48,245 nt of DNA from Sedimentitalea arenosa (GTDB taxonomy: Bacteria; Pseudomonadota; Alphaproteobacteria; Rhodobacterales; Rhodobacteraceae). The notes beneath the pieces were generated by a model. It had not been told where the DNA came from, ran no database searches, and was given only the letters and a program-made list of their open reading frames with translations. Position 1 is the stretch's first letter; every line of letters starts with the position of its first letter. Positions 14,902-23,086 of this stretch are shown piece by piece. Made by a program: the position numbers and the translations under genes. The stretch covers positions 1 to 48,245 of the forward strand of contig NZ_JAELVR010000016.1 in the NCBI RefSeq assembly GCF_016428585.1, read 5' to 3'.

Positions 14902-15714
14902 ATGTCCGACGAAGATCTCGCCCTCGCGATACAGCTGTCGACACAAGCCGGTGACATCCTTCTGTCCCACTGGAAACAGCGAGAATGCCTGATCGTATCC
15001 ACAAAGCGCGCCGGCGATTTCGTGTCTCAGGCAGATCGGGCCGCCGAGGATCACGTGCGCCAGGCCTTGGCCCGATTGCGCCCCGGCGATGGATGGTTGG
15101 GCGAAGAAACCGGACCAGCATCCGGGGACGCGCGCCGCTGGATCGTCGATCCGCTGGACGGGACGACGAATTTCCTGCGCGGGATCGGCCATTGGTGTGT
15201 GTCCATCGCTCTCGAGGACGCGGGACAATTGCGGCTCGGCGTGGTGTATGACCCGCTGCGCCGGGAAACCTTTGCCGCAATGCAAGGCAAAGGGGCCACC
15301 TTGAACGGGCAGAAGATCTCGGTCGCGCCGACATCTATGATGTCGTCGGCCCTGTTCGGCACTGGCGTTCCGTTCGGGGGCATGAACCACATCGACGAGC
15401 ACGCAGGCGATATCGCGCGTCTGATGCCCAACTGTGCCGGATTGCGCCGCATGGGGTCCGCTGCGCTGGATCTGGCCTATGTCGCCGCCGGGCGGCTGGA
15501 TGGCTTCTGGGAGCGTGTCTTGCAGCCCTGGGATATCGCGGCGGGGCTGGTCCTTGCGCGCGAAGCGGGCGCGCAGGTCGAAGGCTGGACCGCGTCAGAA
15601 CGGCCGGAGGACAGCGGCACGGTCGTTACGGCAACGCCTGGTCTGTTTCCCGCCTTCGCCGCCTGTCTGCGCGCCGACGACGGCGCGTCAGGAAGACGCG
15701 AGCCGCGCGAATAG
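14902..15714 (+). CDS. Inositol-monophosphatase-family phosphatase
   Basis: This 270-residue enzyme is of the Mg2+-dependent IMPase/SuhB/CysQ fold. The metal site is complete: LGEETG (Glu), WIVDPLDGTTNF (DxDGT-type motif with the PLDGT core) and the late QPWDIAAGLVLAREAGA (WD motif). It probably removes phosphate from a sugar or polyol monophosphate, for example the head group precursor made for the upstream lipid enzyme. It begins 4 bases after the glycosyltransferase stop and is the last gene of this run. Its last 27 bases overlap the end of the convergent FkbM gene. Confidence 0.88.
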   Translation: MSDEDLALAIQLSTQAGDILLSHWKQRECLIVSTKRAGDFVSQADRAAEDHVRQALARLRPGDGWLGEETGPASGDARRWIVDPLDGTTNFLRGIGHWCVSIALEDAGQLRLGVVYDPLRRETFAAMQGKGATLNGQKISVAPTSMMSSALFGTGVPFGGMNHIDEHAGDIARLMPNCAGLRRMGSAALDLAYVAAGRLDGFWERVLQPWDIAAGLVLAREAGAQVEGWTASERPEDSGTVVTATPGLFPAFAACLRADDGASGRREPRE

Positions 15715-16419
15715 ATCTCCCGACGGGGCGTCTGCGGGCAATCCGTCCAACCACTCCCGCGCGCTTGCGCCATTGCGCCAGTCGGGCCATGTGAACCCCG
15801 CGCGTTCGCCTGCGACCGGGTTGAACTGGTAGGGTCCCAATGCCTCGAGCCGATCAATGACGGCGTGGCTCAGGCCGCGGAATTCGGGCAGGTACTCGAC
15901 CGAGATCATTTCGACCGGCCGGGACAGGCCCGAGAGCACCTCGAGCTCATAGCCCTCCACGTCGATCTTGATGTAGCGGGGTGTTCCGTGTGTGGAAATC
16001 AGCTGATCGAGTGTGGTCACACTCACCCGCTGTTGACGATCCCAGCGGACATGTGCAAAACCCGGTGCGTCCCCGGCCTGGTCCACGAACGCCGTCTGCA
16101 ACGACGACACGGTGGGGTGGAGCGAGGACACTGCCATATCCGCCATCGCCTGGTCCGCGCCCAGCGCCGCTTCGACCAGAACGATATCACGCGGCAAGGT
16201 CAGCCTGAGGTAGCTGGCGAAGAGCGCTTGCGGCTCGACCGCCACGACTTGACCTCCGACAGCCCGCATCGCGCGCGCCCGCGTGCCCACATGTGCGCCC
16301 ACATCGATGCAGATGTCTCCGGGTTGCAGGATGCCACGATAGAACCTGCGCCACGCACGCAGCGTTGCGGGGTTGTGATAGATCACAAGTGATCTGAGCA
16401 AGCCGAGCCAGGGCCCCAT
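15688..16419 (-). CDS. FkbM-family methyltransferase
   Basis: This 243-residue SAM-dependent methyltransferase carries motif I as CIDVGAHVGTRARAMRA, the acidic VVAVEPQ strand end, and the family stretch VTTLDQLIS...YIKIDVEGYELEVLSGL, the hallmark of FkbM proteins. These methylate hydroxyls on sugars or polyketides. It lies on the opposite strand between the two plus-strand operons and its end overlaps the phosphatase gene by 27 bases. It may methylate the glycan made by the neighbouring glycosyltransferase (inference). The true start may be a little downstream of 16419. Confidence 0.85.
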   Translation of the reverse strand: MGPWLGLLRSLVIYHNPATLRAWRRFYRGILQPGDICIDVGAHVGTRARAMRAVGGQVVAVEPQALFASYLRLTLPRDIVLVEAALGADQAMADMAVSSLHPTVSSLQTAFVDQAGDAPGFAHVRWDRQQRVSVTTLDQLISTHGTPRYIKIDVEGYELEVLSGLSRPVEMISVEYLPEFRGLSHAVIDRLEALGPYQFNPVAGERAGFTWPDWRNGASAREWLDGLPADAPSGDLFARLASS

Positions 16420-16611
16420 TGAGCATGTCCTTCCTGCAGTTCGGCCTCGTGACGAGAGGCTGCGCCGCCACCCCTAACAGGCGCTTGCAATCGACATTGG
16501 CGCGCTACCATAAAGACATGTAACAAACAGTTCGGCCAGAATGCGATTTCCCCGCGTTTCATCAATACAGCGCATCCTCGCGATGCCGAAGGCCCCGGAT
16601 CGGGGATTGGC

Positions 16612-17559
16612 ATGACGTCACTGGCACTCTGGAGTGTCGGGCCGTGCGAGGCGGAATTGCGCCCGGGTGCACAGGGGCAGGGCGTCTTGATCGACATGCT
16701 GTTCTCGGGCATCAGCCGAGGCACAGAACGGCTTGTCTTTGAGGGCAGGGTACCCGACTCCGAGCATACTCGGATGCGCGGGCCAAATCAGGAAGGTGAT
16801 TTCCCGTTTCCCGTGAAGTACGGCTATTGCGCCGTCGGCCGCATCGCCGACGGGGCGCAGGCCGGCAAGGTCGTTTTCGCGCTCCACCCGCATCAGGCGC
16901 GGTTTCGCGTGCCGGACACCATGTTGGCTCCCGTGCCGGCCTCTGTCCCGGCAGGGCGCGCGGTGCTGGCGGCGAACATGGAAACCGCCCTGAATGTTCT
17001 GTGGGACAGCGGCGCGGGTGCGGGTGACCGGATCACTGTCGTGGGGGCAGGCGTGGTCGGCCTGCTGACCGGATATCTGGCCGCCCGGTTGCCGGGGGCC
17101 GAGGTCACGCTGATCGACACCAACCCTGATCGGGCCGAACTCGCCCGCCAGATGGGCTGCGCCTTTGCCCTGCCAGATATGGCAGCAACGGATCAGGACG
17201 TGGTCTTGCACTTTTCGGCGACGTCCGAAGGGCTTGCCACTGCCATCGACTGCGCCGCATGCGAGGCCACCGTCGTGGAGGCCAGCTGGTACGGCGCGGG
17301 CGAGACGCCGGTCGCCTTTGGAGGCGCGTTTCACAGTCGGCGCCTGCGCCTCGTCAGCTCCCAGGTCGGGCAATTGCCCGCAGCGCGCCGTTCGCGCTGG
17401 TCGCATGCCAGGCGGCTGGGCAAGGCACTCGAGCTTTTGTCGGACGACCGCCTCGATGATCTGATCAGCGGCGAGACCAGCTTTTCGGACCTGCCGGCGC
17501 GATACGGTGCCATTCTGTCCGACCCGGCGACGCTCTGCCATCGCATCCGCTACGATTGA
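16612..17559 (+). CDS. MDR-superfamily dehydrogenase without the zinc-site GHE motif
   Basis: The product (315 residues) is a medium-chain dehydrogenase/reductase. It starts MTSLALWSVGPCEAELRPG; the early FSGISRGTERLVFEGRVP recalls BchC-type (bacteriochlorophyllide a) dehydrogenases. The NAD(P) Rossmann core is VVGAGVVGLL (residues ~143-152), with the acidic LIDTNPDR at the strand end, which favours NAD. Where zinc MDRs have GHE, this reads KYGYCAVG, so the catalytic zinc ligands seem absent. No carotenoid or bacteriochlorophyll genes are nearby. It starts the second operon (dehydrogenase - PTPS-like - methyltransferase - reductase) and probably reduces or oxidises an intermediate of that pathway. 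Confidence 0.8.
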   Translation: MTSLALWSVGPCEAELRPGAQGQGVLIDMLFSGISRGTERLVFEGRVPDSEHTRMRGPNQEGDFPFPVKYGYCAVGRIADGAQAGKVVFALHPHQARFRVPDTMLAPVPASVPAGRAVLAANMETALNVLWDSGAGAGDRITVVGAGVVGLLTGYLAARLPGAEVTLIDTNPDRAELARQMGCAFALPDMAATDQDVVLHFSATSEGLATAIDCAACEATVVEASWYGAGETPVAFGGAFHSRRLRLVSSQVGQLPAARRSRWSHARRLGKALELLSDDRLDDLISGETSFSDLPARYGAILSDPATLCHRIRYD

Positions 17560-17594
17560 GCCCCGCAAAATGTCCATCAGAAAGAAGAGCCGAG

Positions 17595-17990
17595 ATGTTT
17601 GCCATAGAAGTCCGTGACCACATCATGATCGCCCACAGTCTGCCCGCCGAGGTTTTCGGCCCGGCACAAGGCATGCACGGGGCGACATTCACCGTCGATG
17701 CGTGTTTTTTCACCGAAGACATCGATGCGCATGGGCTTGTGGTCGATATCGGTCTGGCCACCGAGGCTTTGGCGGACACGCTGGCGCCGTTGCGGTACAA
17801 GAACCTCGACGAGGTCCCGGCGTTTTCCGGCAAGTTCACGACCACCGAATTTCTGTGCAAGCACATCTTCGATCAGATGGCGGGTCGGGTCCGCAATGGG
17901 GCGCTGTCCGATAATGGGCGCGTCCGCCGCCTGCGCATTACGCTGCAGGAAAGCCATGTCGCCCGTGCGTGGTTCGAAGGGGACATCTGA
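17595..17990 (+). CDS. 6-pyruvoyl-tetrahydropterin synthase / QueD-like protein, degenerate active site
   Basis: The ATG at 17595 gives 131 residues, the usual T-fold size. The fold marks are present: MIAHSLP (first zinc His, H14), MHGATFTVDACF (H28, where the family has HGH), VDIGLATEALADTLAPL, KNLDEVPAFSGKFTTTEFLCKHIF and QESHVARAWF with Glu119. Three hallmark residues differ. The third zinc His is Ala30, the catalytic Cys in front of HGH is missing, and the catalytic LDH is LRY (residues 66-68). It may therefore bind a pterin and do another reaction, or have lost catalysis. It sits between the MDR dehydrogenase and a methyltransferase in one operon. The four-gene arrangement points to pterin-like chemistry. 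Confidence 0.8.
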   Translation: MFAIEVRDHIMIAHSLPAEVFGPAQGMHGATFTVDACFFTEDIDAHGLVVDIGLATEALADTLAPLRYKNLDEVPAFSGKFTTTEFLCKHIFDQMAGRVRNGALSDNGRVRRLRITLQESHVARAWFEGDI

Positions 17991-17992
17991 CC

Positions 17993-18778
17993 TTGGGATT
18001 TTCCGCATCCTGGCTTGCCTTGCGCGAACCGGCCGACCTGGCGGCGCGGAATGTGCCGCTGTTGCGCAGCGCGGTCGCCTCGGCCGGTCCTGATCCTGTC
18101 ATCCTCGATCTGGGCTGCGGCACCGGGGCCACGATGCGCGCCTTCGCACCCTCTCTGGACGAACGCGCTCAGTGGCGTCTCGTGGACAACGACGAAGAGC
18201 TCCTGCAACGCGCGGTCTCTGCCGGTGGCAATGTTGAAACGGTTCAGGCGGATCTGACCTGCCTGGATAGCCTGCCGATGGAGGGCGTGACGCTTGTCAC
18301 CGCATCGGCGCTGCTCGATCTAGTTTCCGAAACCTGGCTGCTCGACCTGGCCGAACGTTTGAACGCGCCGATCTATGCGACGCTGATCTATGATGGCGAA
18401 ATGAAATGGGAGCCGGAACATCCTAACGACGCGGCCATGACCGCAGCCTTCAATGCCCATCAGCTGACCGACAAGGGCTTTGGCCCGGCGTTGGGCCCAA
18501 ATGCCGCGTCGCGGGCGCAGGAGATTTTTGAGCAGGCCGGGTTCGATGTGACATCTGTTGCGAGCCCCTGGCATCTGGCACCCGAGATGAGCATGCTGCA
18601 AAGGCAGCTCACGGACGGTATTGCCCGGGCCGCCGAAGAAGCCGGTGCAACCGAGGCAAAGGCTTGGGGAGACGCCCGCCGTGCCGATGCCGCGCGTTCC
18701 ACCTGCATTGTCGGTCACCGTGACGTCTTGGCAATCCCTATGAACAGACGATCAGAAACCGCCCATGCAACAGGTTGA
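17993..18778 (+). CDS. Class I SAM-dependent methyltransferase
   Basis: I choose the TTG at 17993, with AGGGG 9-12 bases upstream and just after the preceding stop; GTG at 17969 in the same frame is an alternative. The 261-residue product has SAM motif I as VILDLGCGTGATMRAF, then WRLVDNDEELL (motif II acidic residue) and VETVQADLTCLDSLP. The sequence GVTLVTASALLDLVSETWL forms the post-core strand. The acceptor is not predictable; the neighbours (PTPS-like and RibD-C/DHFR-type) suggest a pterin or flavin-related ring. It overlaps the next gene by 14 bases. Confidence 0.8.
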   Translation: MGFSASWLALREPADLAARNVPLLRSAVASAGPDPVILDLGCGTGATMRAFAPSLDERAQWRLVDNDEELLQRAVSAGGNVETVQADLTCLDSLPMEGVTLVTASALLDLVSETWLLDLAERLNAPIYATLIYDGEMKWEPEHPNDAAMTAAFNAHQLTDKGFGPALGPNAASRAQEIFEQAGFDVTSVASPWHLAPEMSMLQRQLTDGIARAAEEAGATEAKAWGDARRADAARSTCIVGHRDVLAIPMNRRSETAHATG

Positions 18779-19544
18779 TGTCACTCCGCGCGTCTGGGAG
18801 CATATCCTGCACCTGAAAAATGCCACGCCATGCGCCTGCGGAGATCTGTGGAGCGTTGGCGAAGATCTGGCACTCAGCCTTTATGGTCCACTTGCGCACA
18901 GGGGCAATGGACCCGCGACCGTAGCGCAGATCGGGCAATCTCTGGACGGGCGCATTGCCACCGTGACGGGCGATGCACGCGATGTATCGGGGCCGGATGG
19001 GCTGGCGCATCTGCACCGCATGCGTGCCCTGGTCGATGGTGTCGTGATCGGTGTGCGTACCGCCCTGCATGATACGCCCCGCCTGACGGTGCGGCTGTGC
19101 CCCGGCCAGAATCCAGCCCGTATCGTGGTCGATCCGGGCGGTCGCCTGCCGGACAGCGCGCCGCTGCTGCAAGACGATGGTGTTCGGCGGATCGTTATTC
19201 AAGCGGTCGACCGGCCGCGCAGTCAAGGCATAACCGTGATCCGCCTTGTCCCGGAAAACGGAATGCTGGACCCGAGCGAGATAAGCAGCGCGTTGCGGGC
19301 GGAAGGACTGTCCAACCTGCTCGTCGAGGGCGGCAGCATCACGATCTCCAAATTCCTCGAAGCGGGTTTGCTGGATCGCCTCCATGTCGCGATCTCGCCG
19401 CTGCTGATCGGAGGCGGTCCGCAGGGTTTGACGCTGACCAATCCGGCTTCGCGATTGGCGGATGCCCCTCGTCCGAGCATGCAGGCATTCTCATTGGGCT
19501 CCGACATTCTATTCGACTGCCAGATCGAAGAACGCGCAAACTAG
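18765..19544 (+). CDS. RibD C-terminal / dihydrofolate-reductase-fold reductase
   Basis: This 259-residue protein starts inside the upstream methyltransferase gene. Residues ~55-255 are the RibD_C fold: TVAQIGQSLDGRIATVTGDARDVSGP (substrate loop), HLHRMRALVDGVVIGVRTAL and PRLTVR, the acidic NAD(P)H region, then LLVEGGSITISKFLEAGLLDRLHV and SPLLIGGG. This is the NADPH-dependent reductase half of riboflavin synthesis and its relatives. No deaminase half is present and no ribA, ribB or ribH lies nearby, so it is not the standard riboflavin enzyme. It is the last gene of the operon and would fit a reduction of a pyrimidine or pterin intermediate. Confidence 0.85.
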   Translation: MQQVDVTPRVWEHILHLKNATPCACGDLWSVGEDLALSLYGPLAHRGNGPATVAQIGQSLDGRIATVTGDARDVSGPDGLAHLHRMRALVDGVVIGVRTALHDTPRLTVRLCPGQNPARIVVDPGGRLPDSAPLLQDDGVRRIVIQAVDRPRSQGITVIRLVPENGMLDPSEISSALRAEGLSNLLVEGGSITISKFLEAGLLDRLHVAISPLLIGGGPQGLTLTNPASRLADAPRPSMQAFSLGSDILFDCQIEERAN

Positions 19545-19667
19545 CTGCGGTCCGGAGGTGTGGCCAGCGCTGTTGGGATCGATAAAGACCCAGGTGTAGC
19601 CACGTGAATTTCATGGATTGGCGGCATGCCGGGTTACGTCAAACGGGTTCCCGGATCTCCAATAAGA

Positions 19668-19694
19668 AAGGCCGCCCGATCGGGGCGGCCTTTT
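19668..19694. terminator. Bidirectional intrinsic terminator between the pterin operon and tig
   Basis: GGCCGCCCGATCGGGGCGGCC is a near-perfect palindrome (19670-19690) with AAAG on the left and TTTTC on the right. It lies ~120 bases past the reductase stop and ~20 bases from the tig stop, so it can end transcription from both sides. Confidence 0.85.
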
Positions 19695-19714
19695 CATCCG
19701 AAACTTATTCGGAC

Positions 19715-21046
19715 TTATTCGTTTTCCATCGCTTCGACAGCTTTCTGGAGGTCTTCCTTGGAAACCTCCTTGTCGCTGATCGTCGCCAGTTCGAACGCGT
19801 AGTCGACGACCTTGTCTTCGAACAGCGGCGCGCGCAGTTGCTGCTGCATCTGCGGGTTCTGCTGAACGAACTCGAAGAACTGGCGCTCCTGTCCGGGGTA
19901 CTGGCGCGCCTGGTTCATGATCGCCTGGGTCATTTCGGCATCGCTGACCTCGACTTCGGCCTTCTGGCCCAGTTCGGCCAGCAGCAGACCAAGGCGCACA
20001 CGGCGCTCGGCCAGCTTCACATGTTCTTCGGTCGGCTCGATCTCGGGGTGGTCATGCCCCTGCACGTCGGGATTCTCGTCATGCCAAAGCTGGTGGGCGA
20101 TCTGGCCGGCTTCCGCCTCGATCAGGCTAGGCGGCAGGTCGAAGCTCACCATGTCGTCCAACGCATCCAGCAGGGCGCGCTTCATGATCGCACGCGACGC
20201 GCCGGCGTATTCCGCTTCGAGGCGCTCGCCGATCTGACTCTTCAGCGCAGCGAGATCATCGGCACCGAACTTCTTGGCGAGTTCGTCGTCGATCTTGGCG
20301 GCGACGGGCTGCTTGACCTCCTTGATCGTGCAGTCGAAGACAGCTTCCTTGCCCGCCAGGTGCGAGGCCTGGTAGTTCTCGGGGAAGTTGACGGTCACGG
20401 CCTTTTCCTCGCCGGCCTTCACACCGACCAGCTGTTCCTCGAAGCCGGGAATGAAGCTGTCGGAGCCCAGGACCAGCGGGTAATCCTCGGCGGCCCCCCC
20501 CTCGAACGCCTCGCCATCGACCTTGCCGACGAAGTCCATCACGACCTGATCGCCGTCCTTGGCCTTGCTGCCCTTCTTGCGCGGCTCGAATTCCTGCGCG
20601 GTTTCCGCCAGGTTGCCGAGTGCCTCTTCGATATCGCTCTCGGATGCCTTGACCACCAGCTTCTCGAGGGTGACGGACTTCAGGTCGACGTCAGGAATTT
20701 CGGGCAGCGCTTCGTAGGAGAGCGCGACCTCGACATCGTCGCCTTCCTTCCAGTCCTCGTTGGTCATCTTGACCTCGGGCTGCATCGCGGGCCGGTCACC
20801 GCTGTCCTCGAAATGCTTGGACATCGCGCCGTCGATGGTCTCTTGCATGGCTTCGCCCATCAGGCGCTGACCGAACTGCTTCTTCAAGAGCGGCATCGGA
20901 ACCTTGCCCTTGCGAAAGCCTTTCATCTCGATCTCGGGCTGTGCTTCGGCCAGCTTCTCGTTGACCTTTTCTTCCAGTTCGGTCGCTGTGACCTTGATCG
21001 CGTAGCCGCGTTTCAGACCTTCGTTCAGCGTCTCGGTGACCTGCAT
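19715..21046 (-). CDS. tig: Trigger factor (ribosome-associated chaperone and prolyl isomerase)
   Basis: This 443-residue protein is full length. The N-terminal ribosome-binding domain has the signature FRKGKVP ([19 protein letters not shown], residues ~41-59). An FKBP-type isomerase domain follows around [20 protein letters not shown] and [18 protein letters not shown]. The rest is the helical chaperone arm domain, ending in [13 protein letters not shown]. It binds nascent chains at the exit tunnel. It is a single-gene unit closed by the bidirectional terminator. Confidence 0.97.
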   Translation of the reverse strand: MQVTETLNEGLKRGYAIKVTATELEEKVNEKLAEAQPEIEMKGFRKGKVPMPLLKKQFGQRLMGEAMQETIDGAMSKHFEDSGDRPAMQPEVKMTNEDWKEGDDVEVALSYEALPEIPDVDLKSVTLEKLVVKASESDIEEALGNLAETAQEFEPRKKGSKAKDGDQVVMDFVGKVDGEAFEGGAAEDYPLVLGSDSFIPGFEEQLVGVKAGEEKAVTVNFPENYQASHLAGKEAVFDCTIKEVKQPVAAKIDDELAKKFGADDLAALKSQIGERLEAEYAGASRAIMKRALLDALDDMVSFDLPPSLIEAEAGQIAHQLWHDENPDVQGHDHPEIEPTEEHVKLAERRVRLGLLLAELGQKAEVEVSDAEMTQAIMNQARQYPGQERQFFEFVQQNPQMQQQLRAPLFEDKVVDYAFELATISDKEVSKEDLQKAVEAMENE

Positions 21047-21335
21047 CGTGATTCCCCATAGGTTCTGGCCCGCGCATGGCGCGCAGCGTGCAAATTTGTG
21101 GCCTTCTATTTGCCGCCGAGACGCGGCGCAAGGGGATAGCGTGTCAAATGCCGTTCTGCCCGCGTCAATTCATCCATGACCGTCAGCCAATCGCGTCGCA
21201 GCCTCATCTGGCCCGGCAGTACCATTCCAACCGTCGTGGGTCGCGAGGCTGCGCCCGCGACCAGCTTGCGAAAACATCGGCAAGAGACGGAGATCGGATC
21301 GGACTTGAAGGGAAAAAGCGCCTGTCGGCGCCATT

Positions 21336-21824
21336 TCACTCGATGACGGTCTGTTTCACGAGGCCGGTCTCGACTAGCATGCCGCGCCGTTTGGCCTCGT
21401 AATAGTAGCCGCGGGAGTAGTGCTTCACGGCGGTATCGTGACTACCGTCCGCCAGCAGCCACGCGCCACGCAGATACCGGCCGGCATATTTCAGGTTGGT
21501 TTCGGGATCGAGAAGATCGTTGGGCTTGCCCCGGAAGCCCATCGAGCGGGCCGTGGCGGGAAGAATCTGCAGAAGACCGTAGTAGGGGCGGTTGACCGCA
21601 TGGGGCCGATGGGTGCTTTCACGGATGGCGAGACGGTGCACCAGGGGCCGGGGGATCTCGTAGAGATCGGCGTAGTTGTTGATGAGGCGCCGCAATTCGG
21701 GAGTTTCGTTGGGATAGAGCGGCGGTTCGAGCGGCGCGTCGGCAATGTCGCGGGTGGCGCAGGCGGAGGTGGCGGCCCCGATCATCAGCAGGGCGAGGGC
21801 ACGGCGGCGTGTGTATGCGGGCAT
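21336..21824 (-). CDS. Small lytic transglycosylase (SLT domain), possible lipoprotein
   Basis: This 162-residue protein starts MPAYTRRRALALLMIGAAT and then SACATRD, a plausible lipobox with Cys at residue 22, so it may be an outer-membrane lipoprotein. The SLT catalytic Glu is in LAIRESTHRP (E of RES), followed by YGLLQILPATARSMGF and the family motifs NLKYAGRYLRG and VKHYSRGYYYEAKRRG. It would cleave peptidoglycan between MurNAc and GlcNAc. It is divergent from the DUF1330 gene. Confidence 0.88.
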   Translation of the reverse strand: MPAYTRRRALALLMIGAATSACATRDIADAPLEPPLYPNETPELRRLINNYADLYEIPRPLVHRLAIRESTHRPHAVNRPYYGLLQILPATARSMGFRGKPNDLLDPETNLKYAGRYLRGAWLLADGSHDTAVKHYSRGYYYEAKRRGMLVETGLVKQTVIE

Positions 21825-21987
21825 GAGGGGTCCGGTTGGCAGTTGCTCACCTATGAACTCCTACCGGCTGAGCCGACTTCGACAAGAGGGCCGTTCGCGC
21901 ATGGGCGGAGGATTGCCAATGCCCGGGGCTTGTCGCCGCCGGATACAGCGCGCAGTCTGGCCGCAAATACGCGAAAGAAGGGCGATC

Positions 21988-22407
21988 ATGGACTATACCG
22001 GGTTTGGCAAAGACGAGTACGAAGCGTTCAAGGCGAATGACCGGCCGGGGCCGGTCCACATGCTGAACCTGGTTCGGCTGCGAGAGACGGCGAACTATGA
22101 AGATGGCACAAGATCGACGGGGCAGGCGGCCTATGCGGCCTATGGCCGGCTCAGCGCGCCGGTTCTGGAACGGGTCGGCGGGCGGATCGTCTGGCGTGGA
22201 CGGATGGAACAAATGGTCATCGGGCCCCGAGACCAGACATGGGATCTGTGTTTCATCGCCGAGTACCCGGAACCGGGTGCGTTTCTCGCCATGCTGAAGG
22301 ATCCCGACTATCGCGTTGCCATGGCGCACAGGCAGGCGGCGGTACAGGATTCGCGGCTGATCCGCATGGAACCGCTCTCTCTCGGGGCGGGTTTCGGGGG
22401 CGACTGA
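21988..22407 (+). CDS. DUF1330-family protein
   Basis: I place the start at the ATG at 21988 (AAGGG upstream). The 139-residue product begins MDYTGFGKDEYEAFKAND, with PVHMLNLVRLRETANYEDGTR, ARGLSAP-like and RIVWRGRMEQMVIGP. The pattern is that of the DUF1330 alpha-beta barrel family, small ferredoxin-like proteins of unknown activity. It is followed 9 bases later by a membrane protein gene, with which it probably forms an operon. Confidence 0.75.
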   Translation: MDYTGFGKDEYEAFKANDRPGPVHMLNLVRLRETANYEDGTRSTGQAAYAAYGRLSAPVLERVGGRIVWRGRMEQMVIGPRDQTWDLCFIAEYPEPGAFLAMLKDPDYRVAMAHRQAAVQDSRLIRMEPLSLGAGFGGD

Positions 22408-22416
22408 GCGACGCGT

Positions 22417-23007
22417 ATGTTTGGAGGCTGGCTGCCACTGCCGTGCATCACGAGCGCCTGGTCGCCCCGGATCGGCGACCCCGGCGTACTTGGATGGCTT
22501 ACGGTCGCTGTCTATGGCGTCACCATCCTGCTGTGCATCCTTGCGGCACTGCGGTCCGGCGAGCGGGAACAGCGCGTCTTTTGCGCGTTGCTGGCGCTGG
22601 TCCTGTTCCCCTTGATGATCAACAAGCAACTGGACCTGCAAACCGGTCTGACGGAGGTTGCGCGTTGCCTGGCGCATGCGCAGGGCTGGTACGAGATGCG
22701 CGGCGTGGTCAAGTTGTGGTTCGTCGCGATTTTCGGGACGGGACTGCTTGCGGCAGTGTTCCTTGCATTTTTCGCCCTCATGCCGCGCATGGCGCGGGTC
22801 TGGCCGGGGTTTCTGGGGGTGGCCTGCCTTGCAGGCTTCGTGCTGCTGCGCGCAGCCGAGATCCACGCCTTCAGTTTCGATCTGAACGATTTGCTCTACA
22901 AGTATGGGATCAACGTGGCGCTTGAGTTCGGCGGCATCGCCCTTGTGGCCGCTCACGCGATCCGCGTGCTGCGCCGGTCGGGCGGGCAGGCGGCGCGGTC
23001 AGCCTGA
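22417..23007 (+). CDS. Membrane protein of unknown function
   Basis: This 196-residue protein has about five hydrophobic segments (for example LTVAVYGVTILLCILAAL, LWFVAIFGTGLLAAVFL, VALEFGGIALVAAHAI). Conserved-looking polar residues inside the membrane are DLNDLLYKYGIN. I do not recognise a family. It follows the DUF1330 gene by 9 bases and ends before the terminator that closes the rplI operon from the other side. Confidence 0.6.
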   Translation: MFGGWLPLPCITSAWSPRIGDPGVLGWLTVAVYGVTILLCILAALRSGEREQRVFCALLALVLFPLMINKQLDLQTGLTEVARCLAHAQGWYEMRGVVKLWFVAIFGTGLLAAVFLAFFALMPRMARVWPGFLGVACLAGFVLLRAAEIHAFSFDLNDLLYKYGINVALEFGGIALVAAHAIRVLRRSGGQAARSA

Positions 23008-23032
23008 TCACCTTCTGCACGCTCCAAAGAAG

Positions 23033-23063
23033 AACGCCCGAGACGATGTGTCCCGGGCGTTTC
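23033..23063. terminator. Bidirectional terminator between the membrane protein gene and rplI
   Basis: AACGCCCG...CGGGCGTTT with a 15-base loop that itself can form GAC/GTC makes a stem of 8-11 bp, with A residues on one side and T residues on the other. It lies 24 bases past rplI on the minus strand and 26 bases past the plus-strand gene. Confidence 0.7.
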
Positions 23064-23086
23064 GAAATGCGATGGTGCGGCGACGA

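Noticed and set aside
13647-15002. Minus-strand open frame of 451 codons opposite the glycosyltransferase gene
   Set aside because: The plus strand has clear GT4 motifs and operon spacing; this frame has none.
16480-16515. Promoter TTGCAA...CATAAA ahead of the MDR dehydrogenase
   Set aside because: The spacing is 18 bases at best with a weak -10; plausible but not enough to annotate.
19604-21061. Plus-strand open frame of 485 codons opposite trigger factor
   Set aside because: It mirrors tig over its full length with leucine-rich low-information sequence; it is a shadow of the real gene.
21106-21339. Minus-strand frame of 77 codons overlapping the end of the lytic transglycosylase gene (GTG start)
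   Set aside because: The GTGA overlap is suggestive, but there is no ribosome site, no recognisable family, and it covers the area where the tig promoter should be. I would reconsider if it is conserved in relatives.
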